Assembly: GCA_964436045.1 (NCBI GenBank)
Contig: CAYTBN010000024.1
Span: 1 to 64,000, forward strand
Reading direction: 5' to 3'
Length of the DNA: 64,000 bases
Origin: CAYTBN01 sp964436045
Lineage (GTDB): Bacteria; Myxococcota_A; UBA796; UBA9615; CAYRNR01
Each line of letters starts with the position of its first letter. The first letter of the stretch is position 1. The translations under genes and the position numbers were made by a program. The notes under the pieces were generated by a model that saw only the letters and a program-made list of their open reading frames with translations, was not told where the DNA came from and did no database searches. Shown here piece after piece: positions 17,032 through 24,805 of the stretch.

Positions 17032-17928
17032 CTATCCCAGCACCACCAGCGTGCTGCCGGCGATGGACAGGGCGACCGCGACAGCTTTGCGCAGGGTCAT
17101 CCGCTCGGAGAGGAAGAGAGCCGCGAGGATGGCGGTGTAGATGACGTGGAGCTGGTTGAGCACCGACGCGATGCTGACCGGAGCGTACTTGGCGCCCCCG
17201 AGCCAGAGCATGTAGGCCAGGTAGGTACCCACCAGCGATGCGGGTAGGATCGTCCGCCACTGGGCGCCCGGGATCCAGGGGCGGAACAGGGTCCGCCGCG
17301 CCGGGCTGAGGAGGCCGTAGACCAGCAGTACTGCCGTCCCACCGGCCAGCCGCACGGACGATGACCACACGATCGGCGTCCGATCCAGCACGGGCTTGGC
17401 CATCACGATACTGCCCGCCATCAGCATCACGCTGGCCAACCCCGCCGCGACTCCGAGTGCCAGCCCTCGACCGGCTGCCGCGCGGGTCAATCCCCCCTCG
17501 GGCAGCGTGGCGAGCACCACGGCCGCCGTCACCAGCAGACAGCCGGTCCATTGCCAGAGGCTGAAGGTCTCGCCCAGGAAGCTCACCGACAGCAGGATCA
17601 CCCACACCGGGTAGGACGCGCCCACCACCGCCAGCCGCGACGCTCCCAGGGCGTTGAGGGCCACGAAGAACAGGGTGTCGGCCAGCGCGATGCCGACCAC
17701 ACCGCTCGCCAGCAGGATCGTCGCGTCCCCGGGCCGGGTGTCCGGCCAGTTGAACTGCCCAATGGCGAGCAGGGTCACCGCGAACAGGGGGAGGGCGACC
17801 ATGTTCTTGAACAGGTTCATCGCCACCGGTCCGACGCGATCCCCGCCGGCCCGGAAGAGGATCACGGCCACCGCCCATGCCATCGGCGCGACGGCCGAGA
17901 GCAGTTCACCGAGGTGGCGGGAGGTCAC
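17032..17928 (-). CDS. EamA/DMT-family transporter
   Basis: A 298-residue integral membrane protein with ten predicted membrane segments in two homologous halves of five, the EamA (drug/metabolite transporter) architecture. Typical elements are the start LLSAVAPMAWAVAVILFRAG, the first-half end LGETFSLWQWTGCLLV and its second-half counterpart LSERMTLRKAVAVALSIAG. Members export amino acids, nucleosides or other small metabolites; the substrate here is unknown. It uses a GTG start (17928) with CGAGGAA six bases upstream. Its neighbours upstream (GDDDT protein) and downstream (convergent dehydrogenase) suggest no function. Confidence 0.88.
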   Translation of the reverse strand: MTSRHLGELLSAVAPMAWAVAVILFRAGGDRVGPVAMNLFKNMVALPLFAVTLLAIGQFNWPDTRPGDATILLASGVVGIALADTLFFVALNALGASRLAVVGASYPVWVILLSVSFLGETFSLWQWTGCLLVTAAVVLATLPEGGLTRAAAGRGLALGVAAGLASVMLMAGSIVMAKPVLDRTPIVWSSSVRLAGGTAVLLVYGLLSPARRTLFRPWIPGAQWRTILPASLVGTYLAYMLWLGGAKYAPVSIASVLNQLHVIYTAILAALFLSERMTLRKAVAVALSIAGSTLVVLG

Positions 17929-17982
17929 GCGGGTTCCTCGTCATGGGGGCGCCGGAGGGGGAAGGCGGGGGTGGCAGGCCGG

Positions 17983-19071
17983 TCAGTGGCGGCGACGGAT
18001 CAACAGCGCGCTGAAAGCCAGCAGTCCCAGGGCGATGGCGGAGCCGGTCCGCAACGGGCTCACGGCGCAGCTTCCACAGCCGCCGCCTGCGACGACCTCC
18101 AGGCCGTTGAGCAGGCAGTCCTCGCTGCTGTCGGGATTCTCGACGCAGACGTTGTAGTAGCCCTCTTCCAGCCCGTCGGGGAAGACCCCCTCGATGGTCT
18201 CGCTGTCCTCGATGTCGATGGGCATGACCCGCAGCTGTCCGATGAATAGATCCGCGTTGTCAGCAAAACCCTGCCCGTTGACCAGGAAGCCCATGGTCTC
18301 GCCCTCGTTGATCAGCGCGGGCTCGATGCCAGTGATCTGGACCGGGGCCAGGTCGTCGTCGCCGGTGTCGTCATCGCCGGTATCGTCGTCGCCGGTGTCG
18401 TCATCGCCGGTGTCATCGTCCCCGGTGTCGTCGTCGTCGTCTGTGGGGTCGCCCGGCTCCCAGTTGGTGTTGGATGCGCGGATGATCCAGTTGCGGCTGG
18501 CGTAGGACGCCAGGTTGGCCCACGACCAGTCACCGCCGCCGGGGATGCAGGTGCCGCCCAGACAGCCCGCCAGCGGATCGACCCAGATCTCCCCGCCGTG
18601 GGGGATCACCGGGGGACCCTCATCGCTGCCCAGCCCCCAGGAATTGCACGGGCTGTTGTTCTCCTTGAAGCAGAAGGCGACGGCGAACGACCCACTCTGG
18701 ATGGTCGCCGGCGACCCCAGGCTCGCCAGGTCCACCTCGAACCAGTAGGCCTGTTTCAGCTGGATGTCGACGTCGTCCGCGCCGCCGAGGTACTGGTCCG
18801 TGTCCGGATAATTGCCAGTGACACCGTAGATTTCCACGTCGAAGGAGATGTAGGCGCCGTCCGGCCCGGCGATGGCGTACACGTAGTTGACCTCGAACGG
18901 ATAGCTGTCCGGAGTCAGGATCACCGCGTCGCACTCGCCAGGGCAGTTTCCCAGCTGCAGCGCCACCTGGGCGCCGTCGTACCAGGTGTCGTGGAACAGC
19001 ACGGTGGCCTCGGCCGCGGGGGCGGCGGCGAGCAGGGCGATCAGGATCGGTAGCGCGGACCAGCGGGCCAT
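17983..19071 (-). CDS. Secreted protein with GDDDT linker, IPT/TIG-like domain and MYXO-CTERM-like tail
   Basis: A 362-residue protein: signal peptide (residues 1-22), a beta-rich N-terminal domain of about 195 residues with six or more cysteines, then a linker of GDDDT repeats (about 217-245), then an IPT/TIG-like immunoglobulin domain (VQITGIEPALINEGETMGF to LNGLEVV), and a tail GGGCGSCAVSPL, hydrophobic stretch, RRRH. The tail has the Cys motif, membrane segment and basic end of the MYXO-CTERM sorting signal, which anchors proteins to the outer surface after processing. The start has GGAGGAGCC upstream and an extended -10 promoter. The N-terminal domain is not recognised. Confidence 0.72.
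   Translation of the reverse strand: MARWSALPILIALLAAAPAAEATVLFHDTWYDGAQVALQLGNCPGECDAVILTPDSYPFEVNYVYAIAGPDGAYISFDVEIYGVTGNYPDTDQYLGGADDVDIQLKQAYWFEVDLASLGSPATIQSGSFAVAFCFKENNSPCNSWGLGSDEGPPVIPHGGEIWVDPLAGCLGGTCIPGGGDWSWANLASYASRNWIIRASNTNWEPGDPTDDDDDTGDDDTGDDDTGDDDTGDDDTGDDDLAPVQITGIEPALINEGETMGFLVNGQGFADNADLFIGQLRVMPIDIEDSETIEGVFPDGLEEGYYNVCVENPDSSEDCLLNGLEVVAGGGCGSCAVSPLRTGSAIALGLLAFSALLIRRRH
18352..18441. repeat. 15-base coding repeat (GDDDT)
   Basis: About five tandem 15-base units with third-base variation plus an Asp run, read on the minus strand as Gly-Asp-Asp-Asp-Thr. Third-position differences between units show that the protein sequence, rather than the DNA, is being kept. Confidence 0.85.
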
Positions 19072-19101
19072 GTTGGCTCCTCCTTCGAATGTTCGAGGCC
19101 G

Positions 19102-19110
19102 ATTCTAGCA
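19102..19110 (-). promoter_or_regulatory. Extended -10 promoter of the GDDDT protein
   Basis: On the minus strand TGC-TAGAAT (19110-19102): a 5 of 6 match to TATAAT with the upstream TG of extended -10 elements. The expected start point is about 25 bases before the ATG at 19071. No -35 box is apparent. Confidence 0.45.
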
Positions 19111-19181
19111 CCGACGTCGAGCGCCGATCGTCCGGGGGTCGAACCGGAGCCGGTTACCACCGCCGGGGAGGTACATTCTGG

Positions 19182-19205
19182 GTGTGATCGCGATCGCGCT
19201 CACAC
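19182..19205. promoter_or_regulatory. 24-base near-perfect palindrome upstream of AT-hook protein gene
   Basis: Arms GTGTGATCGCGA and TCGCGCTCACAC form an inverted repeat with a single mismatched pair out of twelve. It sits about 85 bases before the AT-hook gene start and upstream of the region's most AT-rich segment (19205-19260), which includes a possible extended -10 TGTAATATT (19251-19259). A dimeric regulator is likely to bind here; the spacing does not fit a CRP site. Confidence 0.5.
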
Positions 19206-19291
19206 AGTGTTGAAAATCCGCCGCGGTGCCTTCTTTTCTGTGTGGATATATGTAATATTCGTGCGTCCTCACACACACAGGAGTATTGCAG

Positions 19292-19801
19292 ATGCCGATT
19301 GAGTCGACGAAGTCTCGCCTGGAAGGTGCCATCCAGGAAGCCGCCCAGCGATTCGCTCTGGACCTGATGGAGGTGATCCGTTCGGCCACGGTCAACGAGC
19401 TGGCCCAGTTGCAGGGGATCGGCGCGAGCGAATCGCCGGCACGTCGTCCGGCCCGCAAGGCCGCACCAGCGGCGGCCGCGGCGGCGGTTGCAGCACCCAA
19501 GCGCCGTGGTCGCCCGCCCAAGAAGGTGGTCGCGGCAGCGGTCGAGGTGGCGCCCGAGCCGGCGAAGAAGCCGCGCAAGAAGCGAGTGTGGCCGTCGTGC
19601 TCGGCTCCCGGCTGCAAAAAGAACGTGTACATGCCCAGCGGCGCCCTGAAGATGTGTTACCAGCATTACCAGCAGAAGGGCGGCAAGCCCTCGCCGCTGG
19701 TGGCCTACGCCAAGGGCAAGAAAAAGAAGGCCGCCGCCGCCAAGGCCGCCGAGAAGAAGGCCACCAAGAAGACCGGCCGGCGCAAGGCCGCGAAGAAGTA
19801 G
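19292..19801 (+). CDS. AT-hook / histone H1-like DNA-binding protein with Cys3His cluster
   Basis: A 169-residue basic protein. Residues 1-45 form a helical segment (RLEGAIQEAAQRFALDLMEV) of the kind that starts many myxobacterial and phage DNA-binding proteins. Residues 70-78 (KRRGRPPKK) are a canonical AT-hook that enters the minor groove of AT-rich DNA. Residues 103-125 contain Cys103, Cys108, Cys122 and His125, a possible zinc site. The last 35 residues are Lys/Ala-rich (KAAEKKATKKTGRRKAAKK) like histone H1 tails. The ATG at 19292 is used because CAGGAG lies 8 bases upstream; a TTG at 19286 is too close. It probably binds and organises DNA or regulates transcription as a nucleoid-associated protein. 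Confidence 0.8.
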   Translation: MPIESTKSRLEGAIQEAAQRFALDLMEVIRSATVNELAQLQGIGASESPARRPARKAAPAAAAAAVAAPKRRGRPPKKVVAAAVEVAPEPAKKPRKKRVWPSCSAPGCKKNVYMPSGALKMCYQHYQQKGGKPSPLVAYAKGKKKKAAAAKAAEKKATKKTGRRKAAKK

Positions 19802-19826
19802 AGGCGATCCTGGTGAGATATGCAGG

Positions 19827-20801
19827 CTAACCAGGCTCGTGTTCGTAGCCGGCGGCGGTGTTCAGCGCGGTGAGGCAGGGCACGAGCAAATGGGGGGCGT
19901 CGGTCTGGATCAGCGTCGCGCCCCGCTCCCAGATACCCCGGAAGGCTGTACAGGGATCGTCCCCGTTGGCCTCGTGCGCCATCGCCGCCGCGTCCGCGAC
20001 TCCGAGGGCGTTCTGGTTGACCCGGATCCCCCGATCCGCGAGCCCGGCGAACAGTGCCTCGTCGTCCTGGTTCCAGGGCACCTCGGCCAGCTCGGGCTGC
20101 AGGGCGTCGCCGTAGAGTTCCACGTCGCCCGGCTGTTCGATGTCGGGCATCAGGCGTAGCGAGCCGTCCAGCTCCCGGACCTCGAGACCCTCGTCCAGGT
20201 CGTCCACCTGGATGTAGACCCACGCAGAGGCATCCGCAGACAGGATGTCAGCGACGATCAGGTCGAAACGTCCGGTCTTTGCGTCCACGTTCACCAGGGC
20301 GCGTCCGCGGAGGTGCTCCAGGGCCTCGACGAAGGTGGGGACGGGTTGATCGGGGATGCCGTCGAACTCCGAGACCACGGCCAGTTCGCGGATCTGGTCC
20401 AGGGTCAGCTGGTCCACCGCACCGCTGCCGTCCGTCGTGCGATCCACGGTCGAATCGTGCATCACCACCAGCACCTGGTCTGCGGTGGGACGCGCGTCGA
20501 CCTCGACGATGTCGACGCCGAACTCCAGCGCCACGTCAAAGCCCACCAGGGTGTTCTCCGGGGCGAACAATATCGCTCCGCGGTGGCCGCAGGCGAACAG
20601 GTAGGGACAGGTCGTGTCGTCGAGACACGTGGGCAGATCCACCGGCTCCAGCTGCGTGGTGTCGTCGTCGTCCGCCGCCACGCCGCTGTCGTCGTCGCCA
20701 GCGGCCTCGCCAACGGGGCAGGCGGTTCCGGTGGCAACAAGGCCGAACCAGGCGAGGAAGACCCAGATGGAGGAGACCGGCAGGGGCCGGTGCCCGGTCA
20801 C
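19827..20801 (-). CDS. Secreted glycerophosphodiester phosphodiesterase
   Basis: A 324-residue GDPD enzyme, hydrolysing glycerophosphodiesters to glycerol-3-phosphate and an alcohol. After an N-terminal hydrophobic segment and Cys28 (TGTAC, a non-ideal lipobox) comes an Asp-rich linker (AAGDDDSGVAADDDDT). The catalytic core has HRG (73-75), PEN (81-83), the metal ligands Glu100 and Asp102 in VEVDARP, and HD (115-116) in VVMHDSTVDRTTDG; Lys175 in VNVDAKT and IQTDAPH near 298 complete the family pattern. The GTG start at 20801 has GAGGAGGAG upstream and lies 4 bases after the stop of the dikinase-like lipoprotein, so the two are likely co-translated. Confidence 0.88.
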   Translation of the reverse strand: MTGHRPLPVSSIWVFLAWFGLVATGTACPVGEAAGDDDSGVAADDDDTTQLEPVDLPTCLDDTTCPYLFACGHRGAILFAPENTLVGFDVALEFGVDIVEVDARPTADQVLVVMHDSTVDRTTDGSGAVDQLTLDQIRELAVVSEFDGIPDQPVPTFVEALEHLRGRALVNVDAKTGRFDLIVADILSADASAWVYIQVDDLDEGLEVRELDGSLRLMPDIEQPGDVELYGDALQPELAEVPWNQDDEALFAGLADRGIRVNQNALGVADAAAMAHEANGDDPCTAFRGIWERGATLIQTDAPHLLVPCLTALNTAAGYEHEPG

Positions 20802-20805
20802 GGGG

Positions 20806-22824
20806 TCACTCCTCCTCCTCGGCGGCCGACCAGCCGGGGTGGGGCCGCGCCTGCTTGACCCACAGTGTGGGCTCGTCGCCGCTGTCCAGATCGTCGAACT
20901 TGAACTCGACGTCCATGGCGTAGAACGCGGGCGGCTCGTAGTAGTACTCGCGGAAATGTTCCTGGATCGCGTCCAGAGCTCGACCCAGATCATACGTTTG
21001 CGACGTGGTCAGTACGGTCTCGTCCTCCTCCACCAGACTGGAGTGTGCGAAGAAGGTGATCGGCTGCCCCGGGTAGTAGTAGTAATACAGGAACGAGTCG
21101 ACCGTCACCCCCTGATCCGGATCCACCACGGATGCTTCCCCGGCCTGCACATTGACGTAGAAGCCCGGCTGGGTCTCGTCGAACATGTTGGCGGTCAGCG
21201 CCACCCCGTTGGCCTCCTCGTCGGGGAAGGAGTGATGTACCAGAAGCGCCATCGCCACCCCGTCGTGGGGGATGCCGTTGTAGCTGCGCTCCTCGAAGGC
21301 GCGGAAGTTCCACAGGCTGGCCCAGGTCTTGCGGACCGCGTCCATCACGGGTCGGGACGGATCGTCGGGGTCGCCACTGTGGGACGAATAGAGGCCCGCG
21401 CCAGTGAAGCCGGGCAGGTCCTCGGCGTTGGTCGAGGAGCGGAAACGCATCCGCGTGTGTGGGTAGTCCGCCTCGAGCTTCGCGGTCAGCGCCGCCTCGA
21501 AGTCCGGGTCCACCGGCGCCACCTCGATGGCTTCCCGTAGCTCGGCCAGCGACGTGTCACGCACGGCGGGATCGTTGATGAAGTCCTCGTCCGACAACAG
21601 CTCGGCGACCCACACATCGAAGGCGTTCTCCTCCTCGAACTGCTTGTAGTAATAGACCGGAACCGCGAAGGCCTTCGGACTGGGCACCAGATCCTGGTCG
21701 ATCTGGCTCATCACCCCGTAGTGGGACGCCTTTCCGCCGAACGCCGAGATGTCATCCAGGGTGATCTCCTCGATGTCGCGCAGATCGGTCACCGTCAGGT
21801 CCAGGTCGGGTACGTGCACGTCGTCGGGCTTGTGCTCCTCCCACCAGGCGTCGGCCTCGGCCTCGCTCACCTCCTCCAGTTCGTAGCTGAAGGCCTCGAC
21901 CTCCAGGCGGACCCAGGCCAGGTCGAGCGCTCTGAGGGTCTCGTCCTCGAAGGCACCGCGCAGCGCCATGTTGGGCGTGCCGCGGTTCTGGGAAAGCACG
22001 TTGACGTGGGACAGGGGCGTCTGGAACTCGGCGGTGATCAATCCTGCGATCACCGAGATGTCGTTGGGCACGCCGTCGAGCACGACGACGTCCCGGGGGC
22101 TCACGTAGACGTCGCCGAGATCCTCGGCGGCCACGAACCGCAGCTGACCGTAGCTCTCCCCCAGGTTCAAGGGCTGGTAGGTGATGTCGGCGAACAGCTC
22201 GTCGGTGGTGATCACCTTGACCCAGTCGGGGAGCTCCACGGCCATCTGTTCCACGTTGGACGATGTCGGGTGGAAGTACAGATCCTCGCCGAAATAGGCG
22301 TGGCTGCGCAGCGCCTGGTACGCGGTGGCGACCATCTCGGCGGACGAGGTGTCGTAGGGGGCGATCTCGTAGGCCCAGACCCCGGGCTCCTCGTAGAAGG
22401 TGATCGCTCCCAGCAGGAACCGCCGCGACGGGCTGTAGTATTCGATCTGGTTGAACAGCGAGATGTCCCCCACCGGGGGTAGCCCCTCGCCGTTGAGGTG
22501 CTCCGCGCAGAACTCGTAGTGGATGGCGTAGCGGTTGCTGTTCTGGAAGTACAGGCGGTTGTCGTCGGCCTGATCGATGACCGTCTTGGCCGTACGCGCT
22601 CCCGGGATCGAGGTGTCCAGGGGGCGGGAGGCGACCGCGAAGAAATCGTCCTGACAGCCGATGGCAGGCGTGAAGTCCGGCTCCTCGCCCGCGTCCAGGA
22701 AACACTCCCAGTTCATCGGGATCGGTTCGAGGACCGGGACCTCGGTCGAGGGGCAGGCCGGCGCCAGCAAGGCCAGGGCCAGGGCTGCGAGCAGGGCCGA
22801 CGGGGCGTGTCGGGATGGCATCAT
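20806..22824 (-). CDS. Lipoprotein with PEP-synthase/glucan-dikinase-like domains in swapped order
   Basis: A 672-residue protein with lipobox LAPAC (Cys24). Residues about 30-220 are unassigned. Residues about 230-300 resemble the swivelling phosphohistidine domain (TPLSHVNVLSQNRGTPNMAL, His273 as candidate phospho-carrier). Residues about 355-665 resemble the PEP/pyruvate-binding ATP-grasp domain: FGGKASHYGVM (363-373), FRSSTNAEDLPGFTGAGLY (462-480) and a closing WVKQARP (655-661). The order His domain then ATP-grasp is that of glucan water dikinases, not PEP synthase. Export of such an enzyme to a compartment without ATP is odd. GGAGGA precedes the MM start. Whether it is catalytically active is unknown. 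Confidence 0.75.
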   Translation of the reverse strand: MMPSRHAPSALLAALALALLAPACPSTEVPVLEPIPMNWECFLDAGEEPDFTPAIGCQDDFFAVASRPLDTSIPGARTAKTVIDQADDNRLYFQNSNRYAIHYEFCAEHLNGEGLPPVGDISLFNQIEYYSPSRRFLLGAITFYEEPGVWAYEIAPYDTSSAEMVATAYQALRSHAYFGEDLYFHPTSSNVEQMAVELPDWVKVITTDELFADITYQPLNLGESYGQLRFVAAEDLGDVYVSPRDVVVLDGVPNDISVIAGLITAEFQTPLSHVNVLSQNRGTPNMALRGAFEDETLRALDLAWVRLEVEAFSYELEEVSEAEADAWWEEHKPDDVHVPDLDLTVTDLRDIEEITLDDISAFGGKASHYGVMSQIDQDLVPSPKAFAVPVYYYKQFEEENAFDVWVAELLSDEDFINDPAVRDTSLAELREAIEVAPVDPDFEAALTAKLEADYPHTRMRFRSSTNAEDLPGFTGAGLYSSHSGDPDDPSRPVMDAVRKTWASLWNFRAFEERSYNGIPHDGVAMALLVHHSFPDEEANGVALTANMFDETQPGFYVNVQAGEASVVDPDQGVTVDSFLYYYYYPGQPITFFAHSSLVEEDETVLTTSQTYDLGRALDAIQEHFREYYYEPPAFYAMDVEFKFDDLDSGDEPTLWVKQARPHPGWSAAEEEE

Positions 22825-22883
22825 CGAGGCGTCCTCCGGTGCACTTCCAGACATAACACGGGCCATGCCAGGCAGCCAGGCAA

Positions 22884-23513
22884 TCACTGCGCGTGCACGC
22901 GCCTGCGGTGGTGGATCTCCAGGGCGACCACCGCGGCAGCGAACACTGCCCAGGCGACCGGGCTGGCCTCCGGGCCGAACTCTCCGCCGCTGAAAAAGCC
23001 GTCGCGGGTGGGGCCGAAGTGCAGCAGCCCTCCCAGGTGGATCCCGCTCACCGGCAGGCCCAGCACCACGCTGATGCCCACGTTCCACGCCAGATGGGCC
23101 GCGGTGCCAGCCACCACCCGCCTGGACTGCAGATACAGCTGGCCCAGCCAGAGGCCGGCGAGGAACACGCCGATGGCCCCCGCGACGCCGAACCCGGGGT
23201 TGCGGGCGTGCAGGGCGGCGAACAGCGCCGAGCCCAGCAGCAGCGCTGGCCAGCGCCCGATCAGCCGGGTCGTCCACTCCAGCAGCAACCGACGGAACAC
23301 CAGCTCCTCGATCAGGGCCGCCAGCGGCAGCGACACCACGACCGTCATCTCGAAGGCGGCGTTGGGGCTGTGGTGGGTATGGAAGACGCCACACGCCAGC
23401 CCCAGCAGCGCCGTCGCGGCTGCCAGGGACGCTCCCAGCGCGGCGCCGAATGCCGTCCTCCGCGCCACCAGACCAACCCGCAGCCGAGAGCGCTCCACGT
23501 GCGGTGGCCTCAT
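22884..23513 (-). CDS. CPBP-family intramembrane protease (Abi/Rce1-like)
   Basis: A 209-residue membrane protein with about six hydrophobic segments and the three motifs of the CPBP family: EELVFRR (Glu69, Glu70, Arg74), LHARN with His102, and HLAWN (His140, Asn144). Members cleave prenylated or other membrane proteins, or protect bacteriocin producers; substrate is unknown here. The C-terminal end after the last motif carries an extra loop and membrane segment. Its ATG overlaps the stop of the upstream glycosyltransferase-like gene by 4 bases, so the two are coupled. Confidence 0.88.
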   Translation of the reverse strand: MRPPHVERSRLRVGLVARRTAFGAALGASLAAATALLGLACGVFHTHHSPNAAFEMTVVVSLPLAALIEELVFRRLLLEWTTRLIGRWPALLLGSALFAALHARNPGFGVAGAIGVFLAGLWLGQLYLQSRRVVAGTAAHLAWNVGISVVLGLPVSGIHLGGLLHFGPTRDGFFSGGEFGPEASPVAWAVFAAAVVALEIHHRRRVHAQ

Positions 23514-24769
23514 GGGACTTCCCCGGGCGGACCGGCGCAGGTGAACACCCGCCGGGTGCCCGCGGCCTCGACGCGCTGCTCGGGGCAGATCCCCGGCGGG
23601 AACGGCGCGCCGGGCGGGAGGGCGACATGGGCCGGCCCGCGGGTCCCGGACACGTAGTGCTGGTACCGGGCCCGCTCGCCGTAGGTACCCCAGGGCAGCG
23701 GCGGGTTCGGCCAGCGATCCAGCTCGCCCAGCATCTCGACCTGGCGGACGGCGATCCGGCGCCCGCGGTCGTGGCGCGAGGTGGCCTCGCCTACCTGGGC
23801 CAGGGCCAGGAGGGTGATCGCGGCGGTTACCGCCGCGGGGGCGCCGAGGCGATCCTGCAGCAGCCGCAGGGCCGGTGCCGCCAGGATCGCCGACAGGTAG
23901 ACGACGGGCAGGGCGGCTGGCACGTCGTCGCGCCAGTCGATGAGCAGGGTCAGTCCGACGCCAGCCAGCGCGGGGCCGGCAAGGCGTGCGCGCGTGGGCC
24001 CGTGGAGCCAGCCGACCGCCAGCAACGCGCCGGTCAGCGGGTAGGCCCCGGCGAGCAACCGGTAGGTCCGCTGGATGGAGAGCCCGATGCGGGGTGTCTC
24101 GAGCAGTCCGAGCACCCCGCGGTCGCCGGCCAGGTAGTCGGCGGGGTCTGCCACGATGACGGCGGCGGGGATCGCCAGGGCGCCCACCGCGAACGCCAGC
24201 TTGCCCAGTGGCCGTTCGGCTCCGACCCAGGCCAGCGGCAGGATCCAGACCAGCGACCCCGGGTGGATGGCCACCGCCAGGCCCGCCACCACGGCGGCTG
24301 CCGCCGGTCGCCCGTGCAACCGCAGCGCCGCCGCCGCCAGCAGGGCCGCGGCCGCTGGCCCGTAGGTCTCCGGAAACAGGGTGTGGGTCCAGAAAGGCGC
24401 CGCCCCCAGCAACGCGACGGGCGGCGCGATCAGGAGCCAGCGGGGCTGCCGGGGCGTCAGCAGTGCGGCCGAGCCCCAGGCGGCGGCGGCCAGCGCCAAC
24501 AACCCCCACGCGGCGGAGAGCAGAGGGGCTCCGGCGTCGCCCAGCAACCACGCGGCGCAAGAAAGCTGGACGAGGTAGCCCAGGTGAAGTGTTCGTTGCC
24601 CCAGATCACCGGCCTGCACCTGGTCCAGGTAGGCGGCGGAGTCTCCCGCGGGCAGCGCGGGCGTGAAGAGGTAGGCCAGGAGGCCGCAAATGAACAGAGA
24701 AAAGCAAGTAATAACAACTAGATAGGTGCGGGATGAGGGCGCGCTGGGCTCGGTTGACAGGGTAGGCAT
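23510..24769 (-). CDS. GT-C-type membrane protein (DUF2723/mannosyltransferase-like)
   Basis: A 419-residue protein with about ten membrane segments. A conserved-looking first loop contains ALPAGDSAAYLDQVQAGDLG, recalling the acidic first loop (D/E) of GT-C glycosyltransferases and of DUF2723 proteins, and later FPETYGP. A soluble C-terminal tail of about 80 residues has two cysteines (ICPEQ, FTCAGP). It probably transfers a sugar from a polyprenyl carrier outside the cytoplasm, though the substrate is unknown. It is the first gene of a four-gene minus-strand unit and is divergent, by only 36 bases, from the large propeller lipoprotein. Confidence 0.65.
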   Translation of the reverse strand: MPTLSTEPSAPSSRTYLVVITCFSLFICGLLAYLFTPALPAGDSAAYLDQVQAGDLGQRTLHLGYLVQLSCAAWLLGDAGAPLLSAAWGLLALAAAAWGSAALLTPRQPRWLLIAPPVALLGAAPFWTHTLFPETYGPAAAALLAAAALRLHGRPAAAAVVAGLAVAIHPGSLVWILPLAWVGAERPLGKLAFAVGALAIPAAVIVADPADYLAGDRGVLGLLETPRIGLSIQRTYRLLAGAYPLTGALLAVGWLHGPTRARLAGPALAGVGLTLLIDWRDDVPAALPVVYLSAILAAPALRLLQDRLGAPAAVTAAITLLALAQVGEATSRHDRGRRIAVRQVEMLGELDRWPNPPLPWGTYGERARYQHYVSGTRGPAHVALPPGAPFPPGICPEQRVEAAGTRRVFTCAGPPGEVP

Positions 24770-24782
24770 TTCGTGGTAGCTT
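24754..24782 (+). promoter_or_regulatory. Promoter of the propeller lipoprotein operon
   Basis: A perfect TTGACA (24754-24759), 17 bases, then TAGCTT (24777-24782; 3 of 6). The -35 box lies within the first codons of the divergent gene. It would give a leader of only about 17 bases before the ATG at 24806, which lacks a visible ribosome site. Confidence 0.4.
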
Positions 24783-24805
24783 CCCGCCCTTCGTAAATAT
24801 GCAAA

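Noticed and set aside
18352..18441. Direct repeats resembling a CRISPR array
   Set aside because: Units are 15 bases, contiguous, in frame and encode GDDDT; no spacers exist.
19809..19835. Possible terminator CCTGGT...ACCAGG between convergent genes
   Set aside because: Only six pairs with a 15-base loop, and it runs into the coding end of the GDPD gene.
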